Shown: positions 42,125 through 50,701 of the stretch, one piece after another | How the letters are laid out: each line of letters begins with the position of its first letter | How positions within the stretch are numbered: the first letter of the stretch is position 1 | NCBI RefSeq assembly: GCF_031843945.1 | Contig: NZ_JAVTJJ010000003.1 | Span: 1 to 64,000 of the forward strand | Reading direction: 5' to 3' | Length of the DNA: 64,000 nt | From: Paracidovorax sp031843945 | Lineage (GTDB): Bacteria > Pseudomonadota > Gammaproteobacteria > Burkholderiales > Burkholderiaceae_C | The notes under the pieces: model-generated | What the model saw: the letters and a program-made list of their open reading frames with translations, nothing else | Database searches by the model: none | What the model was told of the DNA's origin: nothing | Translations under genes and position numbers: made by a program

Positions 42125-42187
42125 CAAGCCAAATTGGCCTCTAGCGCCCTATCCACAAGCGTAGGCAGCTATATTTTTTATAGCAAA
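42125..42187 (+). repeat. Dispersed repeat, copy 4 (complete)
   Basis: Same order of dyads as copy 1 (CCAAATTGG, then a CTAGCGCC...AAGCG segment, then GCTATA...TATAGC). Lies after the PH-like protein gene and before the convergent shikimate kinase gene. Confidence 0.85.
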
Positions 42188-42228
42188 TCAGACTGAATCC
42201 AAGCCGAATCAGGCCGACAGCCCGCAGC

Positions 42229-42747
42229 CTACGCCACCATGTCCAACTGCATCATGATCATGTTGACCAGGGTGCCCACGGTGGGCCGGCCGGTCTCGAT
42301 GGTGAAGTGGGCGGCTTCGCGGTAGAGCGGGTCGCGCAGGGCGTACATCTCGCGCAGGCGCTCTAGCGGGTTGGCCACTTGCAGCAGCGGGCGGGCCTTG
42401 TCGTGGCGCACGCGCTTGAAGATCTCGTCGGGCGAGGCGCGCAGATACAGCACGTGGCCGAAGTCCTGCAGGATGGCGCGGTTGGGCGCGCGCAGCACGA
42501 CGCCACCACCAGTCGACAGCACCAAGTTGCCGGGTTGCGCTGCCACTTCGGCCAGCAGCGCCGTTTCGCGTTCGCGAAAGCTGTCTTCGCCGTGCAGCTC
42601 GAAATACGTGCGAATGCTGGTGCCCAGCACCTGCTCGAGCCGATGGTCGAGGTCCACGAAAGGCACGTCGAGGCGGCGGGCGAGCTGCCGGCCGACGGTC
42701 GATTTGCCCGAGCCTGGCATGCCGACCAGTGCGCAGCGCGTCTGCAT
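42229..42747 (-). CDS. aroK: Shikimate kinase
   Basis: 172 residues. Phosphorylates shikimate at O3 with ATP. P-loop GMPGSGKST, shikimate-binding FVDLDHRLEQ (DxD), FRERE and GGGVV motifs are present. Usually aroK lies beside aroB; here neither aroB nor other pathway genes are near, so it may be a second copy. It is divergent from the yihY-type gene. Confidence 0.93.
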   Translation of the reverse strand: MQTRCALVGMPGSGKSTVGRQLARRLDVPFVDLDHRLEQVLGTSIRTYFELHGEDSFRERETALLAEVAAQPGNLVLSTGGGVVLRAPNRAILQDFGHVLYLRASPDEIFKRVRHDKARPLLQVANPLERLREMYALRDPLYREAAHFTIETGRPTVGTLVNMIMMQLDMVA

Positions 42748-42871
42748 TCTTCTGTCCTGTTTCAGTGGGTGCGATGGAAGGCGTGGAGTGTACGACCGGC
42801 GAGCCATGCCTTTCGCGGCCCTGTCGGCATCTGCTGACAGTCGGCCACCTGGGCGGGCCTGACAATCGGGC

Positions 42872-43843
42872 ATGGCACTTTCTTCTTTCAAGGAACGTGT
42901 GGCCGATCGCGCGCAACGCTTGCTGCGGCCGATCGCCCCGTTGATTCGCGCCGCCAACCTGTGGATGGACGTGGACGGCCCGCGCATGAGCGCAGCGATG
43001 TCGTTCTACGGCATGCTGAGCCTGGCGCCGCTGCTGCTGCTGCTGGTGGGGGTGATGGGCTGGTGGATCGACAAGGAATATCTGGAGACCAACCTCATCG
43101 CCCAGGTGCAGCATGTGGTGGGCGCGCGCGGCGCGGATGTGATCCGCATGGCGCTGGCCAGCGCGCAGGAGCCGTCTGAAGGGCGGCTGGCCTCGCTGTT
43201 CGGTTTCGGGCTGCTGCTTTCAGGCGCCACTGGCGTCTTCGTGGAGTTGCAGTCCGCGCTGGAACGCCTCTGGCTGGGCGGCCTGCCCGCCGCGCCGCAG
43301 ACCACCAAGGCCTGGTGGCGCATGGCCTCGCTGCGGCTGCGCGGGTTGGGTTATGTGCTCGCCATCGGCTTTCTGCTGCTGATCTCGTTGATGGTGTCCA
43401 CCGGCATCAACATGGTGGGCCACTGGGCCAGCGGCACGTTGCCGGTGGGCTCGGGCACGCTGCTGCTGGTGGTCAACGAGCTGGTCGCGTTCGCGATTGC
43501 GGTGGCCCTGTTCGTGGGCCTGATGCGCATCGGTGGCGGCCCGAAGCCTTCGATGATCTGCCTGGTGTTCGGCGCGGTGGTGGGCGCCATCTTGTTCACG
43601 GTGGGCAAGCAGTTGCTGGCGCTGTACCTCTCCACGGCGGCGGTGGTGTCGGCCTATGGCGCGGCGGGCTCGCTGGTGGTGCTGCTGATGTGGATCTTCT
43701 TCTCGTCGGCCGTGTTGCTGTTCTCGGCCGCGTGCGCCCGCGCCTTGCAGGAAACCCGCGAGGAGTTCGCCAAGCACAAGGGCCTGCCCAAGGACGAAGA
43801 GAGCGCCCCGCCGCTGAAGGGCCGCACCCCGGTCAACGGGTGA
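42872..43843 (+). CDS. YihY/BrkB family inner-membrane protein
   Basis: 323 residues with about six helices. Signature stretches: MSAAMSFYGMLSLAPLLLLL, LSGATGVFVELQSALERLW, and STAAVVSAYGAAGSLVVLLMWIFFSSAVLLFSAACARAL. It differs clearly from the family member at 22405-23328 and is not a recent duplicate. The C-terminal tail is charged. Its last 11 bases overlap the end of the convergent DUF72 gene. Confidence 0.9.
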   Translation: MALSSFKERVADRAQRLLRPIAPLIRAANLWMDVDGPRMSAAMSFYGMLSLAPLLLLLVGVMGWWIDKEYLETNLIAQVQHVVGARGADVIRMALASAQEPSEGRLASLFGFGLLLSGATGVFVELQSALERLWLGGLPAAPQTTKAWWRMASLRLRGLGYVLAIGFLLLISLMVSTGINMVGHWASGTLPVGSGTLLLVVNELVAFAIAVALFVGLMRIGGGPKPSMICLVFGAVVGAILFTVGKQLLALYLSTAAVVSAYGAAGSLVVLLMWIFFSSAVLLFSAACARALQETREEFAKHKGLPKDEESAPPLKGRTPVNG

Positions 43844-44735
43844 TCTCGAGCCCGGTGCCGAGTCCCAGTCGATCGGCCAGGCGCAGCGCATTGGTGGGCG
43901 CGTGGATCTTTTCGGTGTTGTCGAAAAAGCAGAACACGTTGCGATCCGTGCGGCCACTCCCCGGCTGCTCCTTCGACAACGTGCGCACATCGGCCGGCAC
44001 GCCGCCGCCCGCCCAGGCACGGATGCGTTCTGCCCACCGGTCGATCTGCGCATCGCTGTAGCCGCTGGCGTAGAGCTGGCTGGCACCGTGCAGGCGCAGG
44101 TACATAAAGTCGGCCGTGACATCGCCCAGCTCGGGCCAGCGGCCGCCCGTGTCGGCCACCACCAGCGCTACGCTATGGCTGCGCAGCAGGGCGATGCAGT
44201 CGGGGTGGCAAAAACTCTCGTGCCGCACTTCGAGCGCATGGCGCACGCGCCAGGGCAGCTCGGGCTCCAAGAGTTCGCGGCCACGCATGCGCTGCGGCTC
44301 GCGCTCGGTAGCCAGCGCAGCGGCGGCGCGGGTGTCAGGCGGCAGCAGGGCCAAAAACGCATCGAGCAGATCCGCGTCGAAATGCAGGCTGGGCGGCAGC
44401 TGCCACAGGATGGGGCCGAGCTTGGGGCCCAGCGCGAACAGGCCCGAGGCGAAGAAGTTGGCCACAGCCGCCCGGGCATCGCGCAGCCGCAGGATGTGGG
44501 TAATGAAGCGCGGCGCCTTGACGGTGAAGACGAAGCCGTCTGGCGTATCGGCAGCCCAGTTGGCGTAGCTGTGCGGGCGCTGCAGTGCATAGAACGAGCC
44601 GTTCAGCTCGATGGCCGGAAACTGGTGCGCGGCATGGGCCAGCTCGCGCGCTTGTGTAAGGCCCGGCGGGTAGAAATGCCCGCGCCACGGCGCATAGCGC
44701 CAGCCCGAGATGCCGATGCGAATTTGAGCAGCCAT
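43833..44735 (-). CDS. DUF72 family protein
   Basis: 300 residues with the DUF72 (YecE) hallmarks: IRIGISGWRYAPWRGHFYPPGLTQARELAHAA, FPAIELNGSFYALQRPHSYANWAADTPDGFVFTVKAPRFITH, and near the end FCFFDNTEKIHAPTNALRL. A TIM-barrel-like fold is predicted for the family; function not known. Confidence 0.92.
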   Translation of the reverse strand: MAAQIRIGISGWRYAPWRGHFYPPGLTQARELAHAAHQFPAIELNGSFYALQRPHSYANWAADTPDGFVFTVKAPRFITHILRLRDARAAVANFFASGLFALGPKLGPILWQLPPSLHFDADLLDAFLALLPPDTRAAAALATEREPQRMRGRELLEPELPWRVRHALEVRHESFCHPDCIALLRSHSVALVVADTGGRWPELGDVTADFMYLRLHGASQLYASGYSDAQIDRWAERIRAWAGGGVPADVRTLSKEQPGSGRTDRNVFCFFDNTEKIHAPTNALRLADRLGLGTGLEITR

Positions 44736-44890
44736 AGCCCGCAGGATATCGGCGCACCTGCTGGGGAATGCGGGTCGGCATGGCGGCCTACAGAGCGGCC
44801 ACCGCTCCTTACTGCCGTTACAAATAGACCCGTCTTGTAAAGCGAGGCTGCGGGTACCCTGCCGGCGACAACTCCAAGGAGGACTTCATC

Positions 44891-45697
44891 ATGAGTCTCA
44901 TCGTTCGATCCCCCAATTCACTTTCTTCCACCCACGGCGCAGCAGCCCCGGCGGGCGCATCGGCCAAGTGGCTGTGGGCCGCCATCGGCGCCCTGGGCGT
45001 GAGTGTGCTGGCACTGGGTGCCACGCTGGTCGTGCAGCAGTCCGGCCGCAATGCAGCCGCCCCCCAACCCGTTGCGGCCATGACGGCCCCCGGCGCCACC
45101 ACCGACACGCGCACGGCGCTGGTGGACGAAGGATCTGCATCAAAAGTGCCTCCAGCGCAGGTACAACGGGCGCAACCAGCTATTAATTCAGTAGCAAACC
45201 GTGCACCAGCCGCACCCGCAGCACCGGGGCGTGAAGACTACGCACAGGGCGGCGGCTACCCATCGCCCAACTATTCCCGCCCCGTGTCGGCCCAACCCGC
45301 GCAGGCGCCGGTGTGCGCCAGCTGCGGCCGGGTCGAATCGGTGCAGGCCGTGCAGCAGGCGGCGCCGGCAACCGGCATCGGCGCAGTCGCTGGTGGTGTG
45401 CTGGGCGGCGTGCTGGGCAACCAGGTGGGCAAGGGCTCGGGCCGCACTGCCGCCACGGTGCTGGGCGCCGTGGGCGGCGGCTACGTGGGCCACACGGTGG
45501 AGCAACGCACCCGCACCACCACGGCTTACCAAGTGCGCGTGCGCATGGACGACGGCTCGGTGCGCACCTTCACGCGCTCGCAGCCGGTGGCCGAAGGCAC
45601 CTCCGTGCGCGTGGACGGCCGCTCGTTCCGCGTGGACCAGGGCGGCGACGCCCGTTATGGCAACGGCCAGCCAGTGCGCGTGGTGAACGCCTACTGA
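44891..45697 (+). CDS. Glycine-zipper 2TM outer-membrane-like protein with repeat insertion
   Basis: 268 residues, with an AAGGAGG ribosome binding site. An N-terminal membrane anchor (WLWAAIGALGVSVLALGATLVV), an Ala/Pro-rich linker, and the glycine-zipper domain (GIGAVAGGVLGGVLGNQVGKGSGRTAATVLGAVGGGYVGHTVEQRT) followed by a VRVRMDDGSVRTFTRSQP domain. Related to the SlyB/YmgG-type 2TM family, which influences envelope integrity. Residues 83-103 of the linker are encoded by a copy of the dispersed repeat that is read in frame. A strong hairpin follows the gene. Confidence 0.85.
   Translation: MSLIVRSPNSLSSTHGAAAPAGASAKWLWAAIGALGVSVLALGATLVVQQSGRNAAAPQPVAAMTAPGATTDTRTALVDEGSASKVPPAQVQRAQPAINSVANRAPAAPAAPGREDYAQGGGYPSPNYSRPVSAQPAQAPVCASCGRVESVQAVQQAAPATGIGAVAGGVLGGVLGNQVGKGSGRTAATVLGAVGGGYVGHTVEQRTRTTTAYQVRVRMDDGSVRTFTRSQPVAEGTSVRVDGRSFRVDQGGDARYGNGQPVRVVNAY
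45139..45198 (+). repeat. Dispersed repeat, copy 5 (inside a gene, in frame)
   Basis: Diverged copy with TGCCTCCAGCGC, GGGCGCAACCAGCTATTAATT and AGTAGCAAA in the same order as copy 1. It codes for about 21 residues of the linker of the glycine-zipper protein. Confidence 0.7.
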
Positions 45698-45741
45698 TCG
45701 CCAATCGCACCGGGGCTGACCGCCCCCCGCCTGCAGATAAA

Positions 45742-45786
45742 AAGCCAAAGGCCGGCTCCGGAATCATCCGGGCCGGCCTTTGGCTT
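45742..45786. terminator. Bidirectional terminator hairpin
   Basis: Perfect 15-base arms (AAGCCAAAGGCCGGC and its complement, 45742-45756 and 45772-45786) with a 15-base loop that can itself pair CCGG with CCGG. It sits between the convergent glycine-zipper and fpr genes and can serve both. Confidence 0.85.
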
Positions 45787-45818
45787 GTGGCGCGCTGCGA
45801 TAGGCAGTGTCGGCCCGA

Positions 45819-46592
45819 TTACTTCTCTACGAAAGCGCGTTCGACGACGAAGTCGCCTGGCTTGCTGGTGTTGCCTTCCTGGAAGCCGCGCTTTTCCAGG
45901 TCTTCCTTCAGGTCAGCCAGCATGGCCGGGCTGCCGCACAGCATGACGCGGTCAACGGCCGGGTCGAACGCGGGCAGGCCGATGTTGGCCGGGAAGGTGC
46001 CGTTGTCGATCAGGTCGGTGATGCGGCCCTGGTTGCGGAAAGGCTCGCGCGTAACGGTGGGGTAGTAGATCAGCTTGTCGCGGACGATGTCGCCCAGCAG
46101 TTCGTGCTCGGGCAGTTCGTTTTCGAACAGGTGCTGATAAGCCAGCTCTTCCACCTGGCGCACACCATGCACCACCACGACCTTGTCGAAGCGCTCGTAG
46201 GTTTCAGGGTCGCGCGCCACGGCCAGCCAGGGCGCCAGGCCCGTGCCGGTGCCGATGAGATACAGGTTCTTGCCGGGCAGCAGGTAGTCGATCAGCAGCG
46301 TGCCGGTGGGTTTCTTGCCGACGATGATGGTGTCGCCGACCTGGATGTGCTGCAGCTTGGAGGTCAGCGGGCCGTCTTCCACCTTGATCGACAGGAACTC
46401 GAGGTGCTCTTCGTAGTTCGGGCTGGCGATGGAATACGCACGCAGCAGCGGCTTGCCGTTCACCTTCAGGCCGATCATGGTGAAGTGGCCGTTGGAGAAG
46501 CGCAGCGCAGGGTCACGCGTGGTGGTGAAAGAGAAAAGGCGGTCGGTCCAGTGGTGAACGGTCAGGACGCGTTCTTCGAGAAAGGCGCTCAT
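45819..46592 (-). CDS. fpr: Ferredoxin/flavodoxin-NADP reductase
   Basis: 257 residues, the usual Fpr length from the ATG at 46592. FAD-binding RAYSIASPNYEEHLEFLSIKV, NADP-binding LIGTGTGLAPWLAVARDPE, VVVHGVRQVEELAYQ and the end GDFVVERAFVEK with the C-terminal aromatic residue replaced as in other betaproteobacterial forms. It transfers electrons between NADPH and ferredoxin or flavodoxin. Monocistronic, ending at the bidirectional terminator. Confidence 0.95.
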   Translation of the reverse strand: MSAFLEERVLTVHHWTDRLFSFTTTRDPALRFSNGHFTMIGLKVNGKPLLRAYSIASPNYEEHLEFLSIKVEDGPLTSKLQHIQVGDTIIVGKKPTGTLLIDYLLPGKNLYLIGTGTGLAPWLAVARDPETYERFDKVVVVHGVRQVEELAYQHLFENELPEHELLGDIVRDKLIYYPTVTREPFRNQGRITDLIDNGTFPANIGLPAFDPAVDRVMLCGSPAMLADLKEDLEKRGFQEGNTSKPGDFVVERAFVEK

Positions 46593-46765
46593 GGAATGGC
46601 AGTGTCCGGGTAGAAAGAACAACAACGGAAGAACACCCGCACGGTGCAGGGCCGGTGGCTTGAAGCTGCCCCCTGCCATACGGGCAAACCCGGGCATTGT
46701 CAGGCATACCGGCGGCGCAGGTACATTCTCATATTGCAGATGCTTATGCCCCAGGACACATGACC

Positions 46766-47983
46766 ATGCCTTTGACTCGCCGCATCACCCTTCGCATTCC
46801 CCTCGCCGCCCTGGCACTTGCAGCCGGCCTGCCCGCGCTGGCCCAGGCCCAGTCGGTCTACAAGATCGGCGAGATCAACAGCTACAAGGCGCAGCCCGCG
46901 TTTCTGGAGCCCTACAAAAAGGGCATGGAGCTGGCGGTGGAACAAGTCAACGCGGGCGGCGGCATTGGCGGCAAGAAGCTGCAGCTGGTCACCCGTGACG
47001 ACAACGGCAACCCGGGCGATGCCGTCCGCGCGGCCGAGGAACTGCTGGCTCGCGAGAAGGTGGACGTGCTGACCGGCACCTTCCTGTCGCACGTGGGCCT
47101 GGCGATGACCGACTTCGCGCGGCAAAAGAAGGTGTTCTTTCTGGCGGCCGAGCCGCTCACGGACAAGATCGTCTGGGAGAGCGGCAACCGCTACACCTTC
47201 CGCCTGCGGCCTTCCACCTACATGCAGGTCGCCATGCTGGTGCCCGAGGCGGTGCAGCTGCGCAAGAAGCGCTGGGCCATCGTCTACCCCAACTACGAAT
47301 ACGGCCAGTCGGCCGTCACCACCTTCAAGACGCTGATGAAGGCCGCCCAGCCCGACGTGGAGTTCGTTGCCGAACAGGCCACGCCGCTGGGCAAGGTCGA
47401 TGCCGGCAGCGTGGTGCAGGCGCTGGCTGACGCCAAGCCCGACGCCATCTTCAACGTGCTGTTCGCGGCCGATCTGGCCAAGTTCGTGCGCGAAGGCAAC
47501 ACGCGGGGCCTGTTCCAGGGCCGCGGCGTGGTGAGCCTGCTGTCGGGCGAGCCCGAATACCTGGACACGCTCAAGGACGAGACGCCCAACGGCTGGATCG
47601 TCACCGGCTACCCGTGGCAGGCCATTCAGACGCCCGAGCACAAGGCGTTTCTCGACGCGTACCAGAAGCGCTTCAACGACTACCCGCGCGCGGGCTCGGT
47701 GGTGGGCTACAACGCCATCCTGTCGCTGGCCGCCGGGCTGCAGCGGGCCGGCTCGGCCGACACCGAACGGCTGATCGCCGCCTTCCGCGGCCTGCAGCTG
47801 GACACGCCCTTTGGCCCCATCACCTACCGCGCGCAAGACCACCAGTCGACCATGGGCGCCTTCGTCGGCAAGACGAAGAACGACGGCGGCAAGGGCGTGA
47901 TGGTGGACTTCCGCTACCTGGACGGCGCGAAGTTCCAGCCGTCGGACGCGAAGGTGCGCCAGTTGCGGCCTGCGGCCCATTAA
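46766..47983 (+). CDS. Periplasmic substrate-binding protein, Liv type
   Basis: 405 residues from the ATG at 46766 (AGGA 9 bases upstream); an ATG six bases earlier is possible. Signal peptide MPLTRRITLRIPLAALALAAGLPALAQAQ, then a type I periplasmic binding domain (YKIGEINSYKAQPAFLEPYKKGMELAVEQVNAGGGIGGKKLQLVTRDDNGNPGDAVRAAEEL). It is first in an operon with a LivH-LivM fusion, LivG and LivF genes. The ligand is not evident; the unusual NSYKAQPAFLEPY start is typical of binding proteins in this family that are not for leucine. Confidence 0.92.
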   Translation: MPLTRRITLRIPLAALALAAGLPALAQAQSVYKIGEINSYKAQPAFLEPYKKGMELAVEQVNAGGGIGGKKLQLVTRDDNGNPGDAVRAAEELLAREKVDVLTGTFLSHVGLAMTDFARQKKVFFLAAEPLTDKIVWESGNRYTFRLRPSTYMQVAMLVPEAVQLRKKRWAIVYPNYEYGQSAVTTFKTLMKAAQPDVEFVAEQATPLGKVDAGSVVQALADAKPDAIFNVLFAADLAKFVREGNTRGLFQGRGVVSLLSGEPEYLDTLKDETPNGWIVTGYPWQAIQTPEHKAFLDAYQKRFNDYPRAGSVVGYNAILSLAAGLQRAGSADTERLIAAFRGLQLDTPFGPITYRAQDHQSTMGAFVGKTKNDGGKGVMVDFRYLDGAKFQPSDAKVRQLRPAAH

Positions 47984-48008
47984 GCGCGTTCAAGCGCATT
48001 CCTGAACC

Positions 48009-49919
48009 GTGGACTTCTCCGGCCTGCTGCTGCAGTTGCTGAACGGGCTGGCGGGTGCGTCCACGCTGTTCTTGGTGGCGGTGGGCCTGTCGCTGATCTT
48101 CGGCGTCACGCGCATCGTGAACTTCGCGCATGGCTCGTTCACCATGCTGGGCATTTACGTAGCGTATTCGCTGGTCGATGGGCTGGCAGGCACCATCGGC
48201 TTCTGGCCCGCACTGCTGCTGGCGCCGGTGGCAGTCGGCCTGCTGGGCGCGCTGGTTGAAGTGACCCTGCTGCGCCGCATCTACCGCGCGCCCGAACTCT
48301 TCCAGCTGCTGGCCACCTTCGCGCTGGTGCTGGTCATCAAAGACGCCGTGCTGTGGGCCTGGGGGCCTGAAGAGCTGTTCGGCCCGCGCGCGCCGGGCCT
48401 GGAAGGCGCCGTCACGCTGCTGGGCCGGCAGTTTCCCGCCTATGACCTGTTCCTGATCGCCGTGGGGCCGCTGGTGCTGGCTTTGCTGTGGCTGCTGCTG
48501 CACCGTACGCGCTGGGGCACGCTGGTGCGCGCGGCCACGCAAGACCGCGAGATGGTGGGCGCCCTGGGCGTGAACCAGGCGTGGCTGTTCACCGCCGTGT
48601 TCGCTTTAGGCGCGCTGCTGGCCGGCCTGGGCGGCGCGCTGCAACTGCCGCGCGAGCCCGCCAGCCTGGAGATGGACATGACCACCATCGGCGCCGCCTT
48701 CGTGGTGGTGGTGGTGGGCGGCATGGGCTCGATACCCGGCGCCTTCGTGGCCGCGCTGCTGATCGCCGAGCTGAAGGCGGTGTGCATCTGGCTGGGCGTG
48801 GTGGAGGTGGCAGGCATGTCCATCGCCTTTCCGCGCCTGACGCTGGTGGTCGAATTCCTGGTGATGGCCGCCGTGCTGGTGTGGCGCCCGTGGGGCTTGC
48901 TGGGCCGGCCCATGGCGCCGGTGCGCGCCGCCGCCGAGGCCGAATCGCCGCTGCAGCCCTCCGGCCCTGGCGCGCGTGCGGCCTGGGTGGCCGGCGTGGC
49001 CCTGCTGGCACTGCTGCCGGTGGCGGCCGGCGCCTGGCCCTACGCCACGGTGCTGATGCAGGACGTGCTGATCGCCGCGCTGTTCGCCGCCAGCCTGCAC
49101 GCGCTGATGGGGCCGGGCGGCATGCATTCGTTCGGCCATGCAGCGTACTTCGGCGTGGGCGCGTATGCGGTCGCGCTGTGGGTGCGTGCGGCCGGCCTGC
49201 CCGCGCCAGCCGCACTGGTGCTGGCCCCGCTGGCGGCGGGCGCCTTCGCGCTGGCCTATGGCTGGTTCTGCGTGCGCCTGTCGGGCGTGTACCTGGCCAT
49301 GCTGACATTGGCCTTCGCGCAGATCACCTGGGCCATCGCCTTCCAGTGGGACGCGGTGACCGGCGGCAGCAACGGCATCACTGGCGTGTGGCCGCAGGGC
49401 TGGCTGGCCGAAGGGCCGGCCTTTTACTGGCTGGTGCTGGCCTGCGTGGTGGCGGGCGTGTTCGCGCTGCGGCGCCTGCTGCATGCGCCGTTCGGCATGG
49501 CCCTGCGCGCGGCGCGCGACTCGGCCTTGCGGGCCGACGCCATCGGCATCGACGTGCACCGGCTGCGCTGGGCCGGCTTCGTGGCGGGCGGCATGGTGGC
49601 AGGACTGGCGGGCGCGCTCTATGCGCTCTCGAAGGGCGGCGTCTCGCCCGAAACACTGTCGGTGGCCAAGTCGGTGGACGGCCTGGTCATGGTGCTGCTG
49701 GGCGGCGTGCAGGCGCTGGCCGGCCCGCTGGTGGGCGCGGCGGCGTTCACCTGGCTGCACGACACCATCGCGCGCCACACTGATTACTGGCGCGCGCTGC
49801 TGGGCGCCACCATGCTGCTGCTGGTGCTGCTGTTTCCACAAGGAATTTCGGGCTTTGCGCATACCTGGCAAGCGCTGATAGCTATAAAAAAGAGAGCACA
49901 ACAGGAGGCGCCGCCATGA
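48009..49919 (+). CDS. LivH-LivM fusion permease
   Basis: 636 residues from a GTG start. Residues about 1-290 are LivH (GVTRIVNFAHGSFTMLGIYVAYSL, GALGVNQAWLFTAVFALGALLAGLGGAL), and about 325-620 are LivM (ALMGPGGMHSFGHAAYFGVGAYAVALWV, GSNGITGVW, LRADAIGIDVHRLRWAGFVAGGMVAGLAGALYALSKGGVSP). Together they form the entire membrane channel. The frame ends within a partial dispersed repeat that codes for the last residues. The stop overlaps the livG start as ATGA. Confidence 0.93.
   Translation: MDFSGLLLQLLNGLAGASTLFLVAVGLSLIFGVTRIVNFAHGSFTMLGIYVAYSLVDGLAGTIGFWPALLLAPVAVGLLGALVEVTLLRRIYRAPELFQLLATFALVLVIKDAVLWAWGPEELFGPRAPGLEGAVTLLGRQFPAYDLFLIAVGPLVLALLWLLLHRTRWGTLVRAATQDREMVGALGVNQAWLFTAVFALGALLAGLGGALQLPREPASLEMDMTTIGAAFVVVVVGGMGSIPGAFVAALLIAELKAVCIWLGVVEVAGMSIAFPRLTLVVEFLVMAAVLVWRPWGLLGRPMAPVRAAAEAESPLQPSGPGARAAWVAGVALLALLPVAAGAWPYATVLMQDVLIAALFAASLHALMGPGGMHSFGHAAYFGVGAYAVALWVRAAGLPAPAALVLAPLAAGAFALAYGWFCVRLSGVYLAMLTLAFAQITWAIAFQWDAVTGGSNGITGVWPQGWLAEGPAFYWLVLACVVAGVFALRRLLHAPFGMALRAARDSALRADAIGIDVHRLRWAGFVAGGMVAGLAGALYALSKGGVSPETLSVAKSVDGLVMVLLGGVQALAGPLVGAAAFTWLHDTIARHTDYWRALLGATMLLLVLLFPQGISGFAHTWQALIAIKKRAQQEAPP
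49869..49900 (+). repeat. Dispersed repeat, copy 6 (partial, inside a gene)
   Basis: CAAGCGCTGATAGCTATA followed by an A-rich stretch and AGAGCACA corresponds to the second half of copy 1. It lies in the last 50 bases of the LivH-LivM gene and codes for QALIAIKKRAQ. Confidence 0.55.
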
Positions 49920-50701
49920 GCCTGCTGCAGGTCAGCGGTCTGGCCAAGTCGTTCGGCGGGGTGCGCGCGGTGGACGGCGTGGGCTTCAGCCTCGCGCCCG
50001 GCGAGCTGTTGGCGCTGATCGGGCCGAACGGCGCGGGCAAGTCCACCACCTTCAACCTGGTCGGCGGGCAATTGGCGCCCGATGCCGGCACGATCACGCT
50101 CGATGGCGAGCGCATCGCTGGCCTGCCGCCGCGCGCCATCTGGCGCCGGGGCGTAGGCCGCACCTTCCAGATCGCCGAGACCTTCGCATCGCTGACCGTG
50201 CTGCAGAACGTGCAGATGGCGCTGCTGTCGGCCGACCGGCGCGTGTTCGCCTTCTGGCGACCGGCGCGCACGCACCGCGTGGACGACGCGCTGGCGCTGC
50301 TCGAGCGCGTGGGCATGCGCGCGCAGGCCGCGCGCCCGTGCAGCGAGCTGGCCTACGGCGACGTCAAGCGCGTGGAACTGGCCATGGCGCTGGCGCACGC
50401 GCCGCGCCTGTTGCTGATGGACGAACCCACCGCCGGCATGGCGCCCGCCGAACGCCTGGCGCTGATGGCCCTGACGCGCGCGCTGGCGCACGAGCGCCGC
50501 ATGGGCGTGCTGTTCACCGAACACAGCATGGACGTCGTCTTCCAGCATGCCGACCGCGTGATCGTGCTGGTGCGCGGCCGCATCCTGGCCGAAGGCCCGC
50601 CCGCCGCCATCCGGGCCGATGCGCGCGTGCAGGCGGCTTACCTGGGCAGCGGCAGCCTCACCGCACGTGTCAAGCCTGCAGCCGAGGAAGCCACGCCATG
50701 A
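49916..50701 (+). CDS. livG: LivG-type ABC ATPase
   Basis: 261 residues. Walker A GPNGAGKST, then the LivG-typical GRTFQIAETFASLTVLQNVQMALL, a signature region ACSELAYGDVKRVELAMALAH, Walker B LLLMDEPTAGMAPAE and the H-loop FTEHSMDVVF. The stop overlaps the livF start (ATGA). Confidence 0.93.
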   Translation: MSLLQVSGLAKSFGGVRAVDGVGFSLAPGELLALIGPNGAGKSTTFNLVGGQLAPDAGTITLDGERIAGLPPRAIWRRGVGRTFQIAETFASLTVLQNVQMALLSADRRVFAFWRPARTHRVDDALALLERVGMRAQAARPCSELAYGDVKRVELAMALAHAPRLLLMDEPTAGMAPAERLALMALTRALAHERRMGVLFTEHSMDVVFQHADRVIVLVRGRILAEGPPAAIRADARVQAAYLGSGSLTARVKPAAEEATP

